DNA of 64,000 nucleotides from assembly GCF_900177425.1 (NCBI RefSeq), contig NZ_LT840184.1, forward strand, positions 685,311-749,310, in the 5' to 3' direction. Every line of letters begins with the position of its first letter. Positions within the stretch are counted from its first letter, which is position 1. The notes beneath the pieces are model-generated. The model was not told where the DNA came from and ran no database searches. It worked only from the letters and a program-made list of their open reading frames with translations. The translations under genes and the position numbers were made by a program. Origin of the DNA: Paenibacillus uliginis N3/975. Lineage in GTDB: Bacteria; Bacillota; Bacilli; Paenibacillales; Paenibacillaceae. Shown here in pieces: positions 61,247-64,000 of the stretch.

Positions 61247-61517
61247 CAGGTATTTGCCAGAGCTCAGCAAGCTCACCGCAAACCTCTTTTTCCCACCAGT
61301 CACATAGAGCCTTTTTATTACTGTAGTTATCGTGGATCCAGATCAGATTGCCTATCACTTTTCGGTAATAAAGATCTTCGCCCTGCTTCAACAACTCCGG
61401 TGAAATATATTGCTTCAGCCGCTTAGTTGTACGATACAATTCTTTGCTGCAAGCACGGCGTATACCCCTCGGTGTCGGAGGGCGGCTACCAACCTGCTTG
61501 GCGTGCGATGAATGCAT
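61203..61517 (-). CDS. Hypothetical protein, 104 residues
   Basis: A soluble, basic, mostly helical protein: MHSSHAKQVGSRPPTPRGIR, then ACSKELYRTTKRLKQYI and NLIWIHDNYSNKKALCDWWE. Two cysteines. I recall homologues in Paenibacillus that carry unsupported enzyme names; no function can be seen. AAAAGGAGTGAG precedes the ATG at 61517. Its last codons lie within the convergent ligase gene's terminator. Confidence 0.72.
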   Translation of the reverse strand: MHSSHAKQVGSRPPTPRGIRRACSKELYRTTKRLKQYISPELLKQGEDLYYRKVIGNLIWIHDNYSNKKALCDWWEKEVCGELAELWQIPEKPLASAFRDAFGG

Positions 61518-61673
61518 GTTGCTCACTCCTTTTACTTCACCATATGTGAAAGTCCGGGCGAAAGTCACAGGCGTCAGATCAATTGGGCGGACTGGAACGC
61601 ATGTCCAAGGCTATGTTAGAATAGGCTATTATTAAGGATAAGGATAAAGGTGCTTTAGGAAGAGGGGGAAATC

Positions 61674-62282
61674 GTGGAGTTTGTTTACGATTTGGTTGGC
61701 CGTTTGTTTGATTGGATCCAGAGCTTGGGTTACTTCGGCATTATGCTTGGTCTAATGATGGAAGTCATCCCTAGCGAAATTGTGCTCGCATACGGTGGAT
61801 ATCTGGTTTCCATTGGAGAAATTAACTTCTTTGGGGCTATGTTATTCGGTACGGTTGGGGGAGTCGTTGCACAGCTGTTTGTTTATTGGATCGGACGCTA
61901 CGGTGGTAGGCCTGTTTTGGAGAAATACGGGAAGTACATATTAATTAAGAAGAAACATATCGATTATTCCGAAGAGTGGTTTAAGAAATACGGTACAGGT
62001 GTTATATTTACAGCGCGCTTTGTTCCTGTCGTTCGGCATGCGATATCCATTCCGGCGGGTATCTCCAAGATGAATGTATGGCGCTTTACGTTACTGACAA
62101 CACTTGCAGTCATCCCTTGGACAGCGTTATTTTTATATCTGGGGCTGCTGCTGGGTGACCAATGGGAGCATATCGACGAAAAAGCATCTCCGTTTGTACG
62201 TGAGTTCCTGCTCGGCGCATTGGCATTAATGATAATTTATTTTGTGATCAAGTGGTTTAAATCAAAAAAAAGGAGGTCATAA
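61674..62282 (+). CDS. DedA-family membrane protein
   Basis: A 202-residue protein of the DedA/SNARE-associated family, putative lipid flippase or membrane-homeostasis transporter, with about five hydrophobic segments. The conserved acidic residue in LMMEVIPSEIVLAYGG near 30, the GTVGGVVAQLFVYWIGRYGG segment and the Arg motif FTARFVPVVRHAISIPAG near 115 are present. Starts with a GTG after AGAGGGGGA. The next gene begins three bases after the stop, so the two are co-transcribed. Confidence 0.9.
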   Translation: MEFVYDLVGRLFDWIQSLGYFGIMLGLMMEVIPSEIVLAYGGYLVSIGEINFFGAMLFGTVGGVVAQLFVYWIGRYGGRPVLEKYGKYILIKKKHIDYSEEWFKKYGTGVIFTARFVPVVRHAISIPAGISKMNVWRFTLLTTLAVIPWTALFLYLGLLLGDQWEHIDEKASPFVREFLLGALALMIIYFVIKWFKSKKRRS

Positions 62283-62284
62283 AC

Positions 62285-62851
62285 ATGGCAGTTAATCTGG
62301 CTCACAAATTCGGTACCGGCATTTCACCAAAGCAGTTTATGGAAGGTATGGAGAAGAACAAGGAAGCTTTTAAAGCAGGGTATGACCAATTCACCTGGAA
62401 CAGCGAAGAGGACCGGGAATTTTTTGAAAGTCTGAATTTCAGGGATGATCTTCGAGTACTCATTCTTGCAGCCGATTGGTGCGGTGATGTCGTTCGTAAT
62501 GTGCCGGTTGTATTCCAGGCGCTTGAAACGGCTGGGATGGAGACGGAAGTACTCGTTATGGAGCAGCATCTGGATGTGATGGACCAGTTTCTTACCATGG
62601 GTGGACGTTCTGTTCCCGTTGTCATTTTTGCCGATACCGGAGGACATGTTCTTGGTCAGTGGGGGCCCCGGCCTGAGCACGTGCAGCGGTTTATGATTGA
62701 ATTCAAGAAGGACAACAGTGATCGTGAGGCTCCGGACTACCAAGAGAAACTTGGGGCTGTCCGTCAAGATATTATTAAGGCTTATGGGGAAGGAAATGAA
62801 GCTCATGCGGTTATCATAGCCGAACTGCGCGAGCTGATTTCAGGGTTTTAA
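62285..62851 (+). CDS. Thioredoxin-like protein lacking the CxxC motif
   Basis: A 188-residue protein with a thioredoxin-like fold. The place of the redox motif reads LILAADWCGDVVRNVPVV, with WCGD and only one cysteine, while the cis-proline segment GGRSVPVVIFAD is kept. It cannot form an intramolecular disulfide of the usual kind; a monothiol or non-redox role is likely. Good site AAAGGAGG. Lies between the DedA and metallohydrolase genes, spacing 2 and 6 bases, so a three-gene operon. Confidence 0.85.
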   Translation: MAVNLAHKFGTGISPKQFMEGMEKNKEAFKAGYDQFTWNSEEDREFFESLNFRDDLRVLILAADWCGDVVRNVPVVFQALETAGMETEVLVMEQHLDVMDQFLTMGGRSVPVVIFADTGGHVLGQWGPRPEHVQRFMIEFKKDNSDREAPDYQEKLGAVRQDIIKAYGEGNEAHAVIIAELRELISGF

Positions 62852-62857
62852 GTAGAC

Positions 62858-63484
62858 ATGCTGAAGATTGAAACATTTAACCTTGGACCCCTGCAGACGA
62901 ACGCATATCTTTTAACTGGCTCGGAGGAAGGCAAAGCTGTGATCATTGATCCAGGCATGAATCCGGGACCGCTGCTTAAGCGGATTGCGAATCTCGAGAT
63001 TGAAGCGATTTTGCTGACCCATGCTCATTTTGATCACATGGCCGGTGTGGAGGAAATTCGGAAGCTGAAGGGTTGTCCGGTTTATCTCCACGATCTGGAA
63101 AGGGACTGGCTGGGTAGTCCGAAGCTGAACGGTTCATTAATGTGGCCGCAAGTAAGCCCGCCGTTATCTACAGATCCTGCAGAATATGATCTGGCTGCTG
63201 GACAGAAGCTGAACCTGATCGGTCACACCTTTACGGTGTACCATACTCCGGGACACTCGCCGGGAAGCGTCAGCTTTCTAAATGGGAATCATCTGTTTTC
63301 CGGTGATGTTCTGTTCCGTATGGGAGTAGGGCGTACAGACTTGCCTGGCGGGAGAGAGCGGGATCTGCTGGATTCCATCCAGAATACGCTATACAAATTT
63401 CCAGATGATGTAATTGTTTATCCAGGCCATGGCCCCCGGACGACGATAGGATTCGAAAAACAACAAAATCCATACGTCAATTGA
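62858..63484 (+). CDS. Glyoxalase II-like metallo-beta-lactamase-fold hydrolase
   Basis: A 208-residue metallohydrolase of the YqgX/GloB type. The zinc motif THAHFDHM is near 56, with HTPGHSPGS near 132, FSGDVLFRMGVGR near 150 and YPGHGPRTT near 190, all intact. It likely hydrolyses thioesters or methylglyoxal-derived compounds; substrate not proven. Third gene of the DedA operon; start ATG lies shortly after the previous stop with a weak site. Confidence 0.88.
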   Translation: MLKIETFNLGPLQTNAYLLTGSEEGKAVIIDPGMNPGPLLKRIANLEIEAILLTHAHFDHMAGVEEIRKLKGCPVYLHDLERDWLGSPKLNGSLMWPQVSPPLSTDPAEYDLAAGQKLNLIGHTFTVYHTPGHSPGSVSFLNGNHLFSGDVLFRMGVGRTDLPGGRERDLLDSIQNTLYKFPDDVIVYPGHGPRTTIGFEKQQNPYVN

Positions 63485-63673
63485 TGTTATATGAACTGAA
63501 AACGACAAAATTCGAGAGAATTGTCTGGACAAGGTAAGACAAGATTGATACAATAATGTCAACTAAATGTTACCTTTGCGAAGCACGCAGACTGTGGAAT
63601 TATAATCCCGGTTTGCGTTCTTTTATTTTTGTGGCCATTTTTGGGGTGTGGTCTACCATTAGGGGGATTAGGA

Positions 63674-63865
63674 ATGAAGGATAATAGGTTACTGCAGCTT
63701 GTGGAGATTAGTGCTGTAAGGCATGTCGAAAATGAAAGCTCAGCTGTAAACAGTCCTGACATTCAGTTGACGAAATCTGTGGTATGGCACAGATTATTCC
63801 GGGGGAATGAATCTGGGACTCAGCCATGGCAGGATAGATTGAACGAATATCGTCAAAATAAGTGA
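63674..63865 (+). CDS. Small hypothetical protein, 63 residues
   Basis: Not recognised. A polar, soluble sequence beginning MKDNRLLQLVEISAVRHVEN and ending WQDRLNEYRQNK. The main reason to accept it is AGGGGGATTAGGA ahead of the ATG and a frame that ends before the possible element end at 63965. Codon use is not decisive for such a short frame. Confidence 0.45.
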   Translation: MKDNRLLQLVEISAVRHVENESSAVNSPDIQLTKSVVWHRLFRGNESGTQPWQDRLNEYRQNK

Positions 63866-63964
63866 AATACATACAGCAAGCGGGATTGTCCCAGATATGA
63901 TTTTTGAACATTGTTGAAACAGCTACTAGTAAAAGAAAAAGCAGGCCATCTAAGGGATTTGAAG

Positions 63965-64000
63965 TGCCCCCTGTCAAGTAGACAGTGTAAAAAACAAAAA
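63965..64000. mobile_element. Possible IS3-family insertion sequence end at the window edge
   Basis: The sequence TGCCCCCTGTCAAGTAGACA begins at 63965 and contains the inverted repeat CTGTC/GACAG (63971-63975, 63981-63985), followed by an A-rich stretch. I recall similar termini in Firmicute IS3-type elements. The transposase would lie beyond the window, so this is unproven. Confidence 0.3.

Noticed and set aside
1..64000. tRNA or rRNA genes, CRISPR arrays, prophage modules
   Set aside because: No clover-leaf arms ending in CCA, no conserved rRNA stretches, no regularly spaced repeats and no phage structural or integrase genes were seen on either strand by eye; a tRNAscan or minced run would be decisive.

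Overview
The window looks like a chromosomal segment of a spore-forming, Gram-positive Firmicute, most likely Paenibacillus or a close relative. The evidence is strong AAGGAGG-type ribosome binding sites, rho-independent terminators after most genes, a lysine riboswitch, a YyaC-type spore protease, a sigma-B partner-switching operon, ROK-type XylR beside xylAB, S-layer homology and YcdB-type secreted proteins, and several small families typical of Bacillales (YtxH, DUF948, DUF1328, DUF1128, YflT). The genus is an inference; there is no rRNA in the window to settle it. No tRNA, rRNA, CRISPR array or complete insertion sequence was seen.

Layout: 0-6.3 kb holds a truncated RNase J, a YqcI/YcgG protein, a secreted chitinase, a small zinc-ribbon-like protein, a TauE/SafE permease and an aldo/keto reductase. 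6.6-12.1 kb is one tight operon of two ABC ATPases, two membrane proteins and an ECF sigma factor. 12.1-19.5 kb carries O-acetylhomoserine sulfhydrylase, a degenerate PEP-utilising-enzyme homologue, a P1B-4 metal-efflux ATPase with a Fur-like leader, and thioredoxin reductase with a glutaredoxin. 19.6-24.3 kb is the divergent xylose locus (xylR / xylA-xylB). 24.5-31.2 kb has two secreted proteins, the riboswitch-controlled lysine permease and a CvfC-type HEAT-repeat protein. 31.4-34.1 kb is a cytochrome bd operon that includes a 33-residue CydS-like subunit. 34.2-38.9 kb has an NAPE-PLD-like metallohydrolase, an ABC-F protein, a CDF efflux pump and a secreted protein.

39-53 kb is a general-stress neighbourhood. 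It holds DUF1328, DUF948, YflT and YtxH proteins around a seven-gene operon: response-regulator phosphatase, triple-receiver hybrid kinase, CheR methyltransferase, a second REC-kinase, RsbV, RsbW and SigB. The first three correspond to the RsbY-RsbK-RsbM module known from the Bacillus cereus group. The likely logic is: kinase senses stress, phosphorylates the phosphatase receiver, the phosphatase dephosphorylates RsbV, RsbV sequesters RsbW, and SigB is released; CheR would tune the kinase by methylation.

53-64 kb is mostly single genes: asparaginase, DUF1128, YyaC, an alpha/beta hydrolase, a methyltransferase, an O-antigen-ligase-like protein with an internal GC-rich island, and a DedA / thioredoxin-like / metallohydrolase cluster. 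The last bases resemble an IS3-family end.

Several genes here are short or use TTG/GTG starts and are easily missed: 4245-4424, 12116-12373, 31429-31539, 33969-34070 and 39974-40138.
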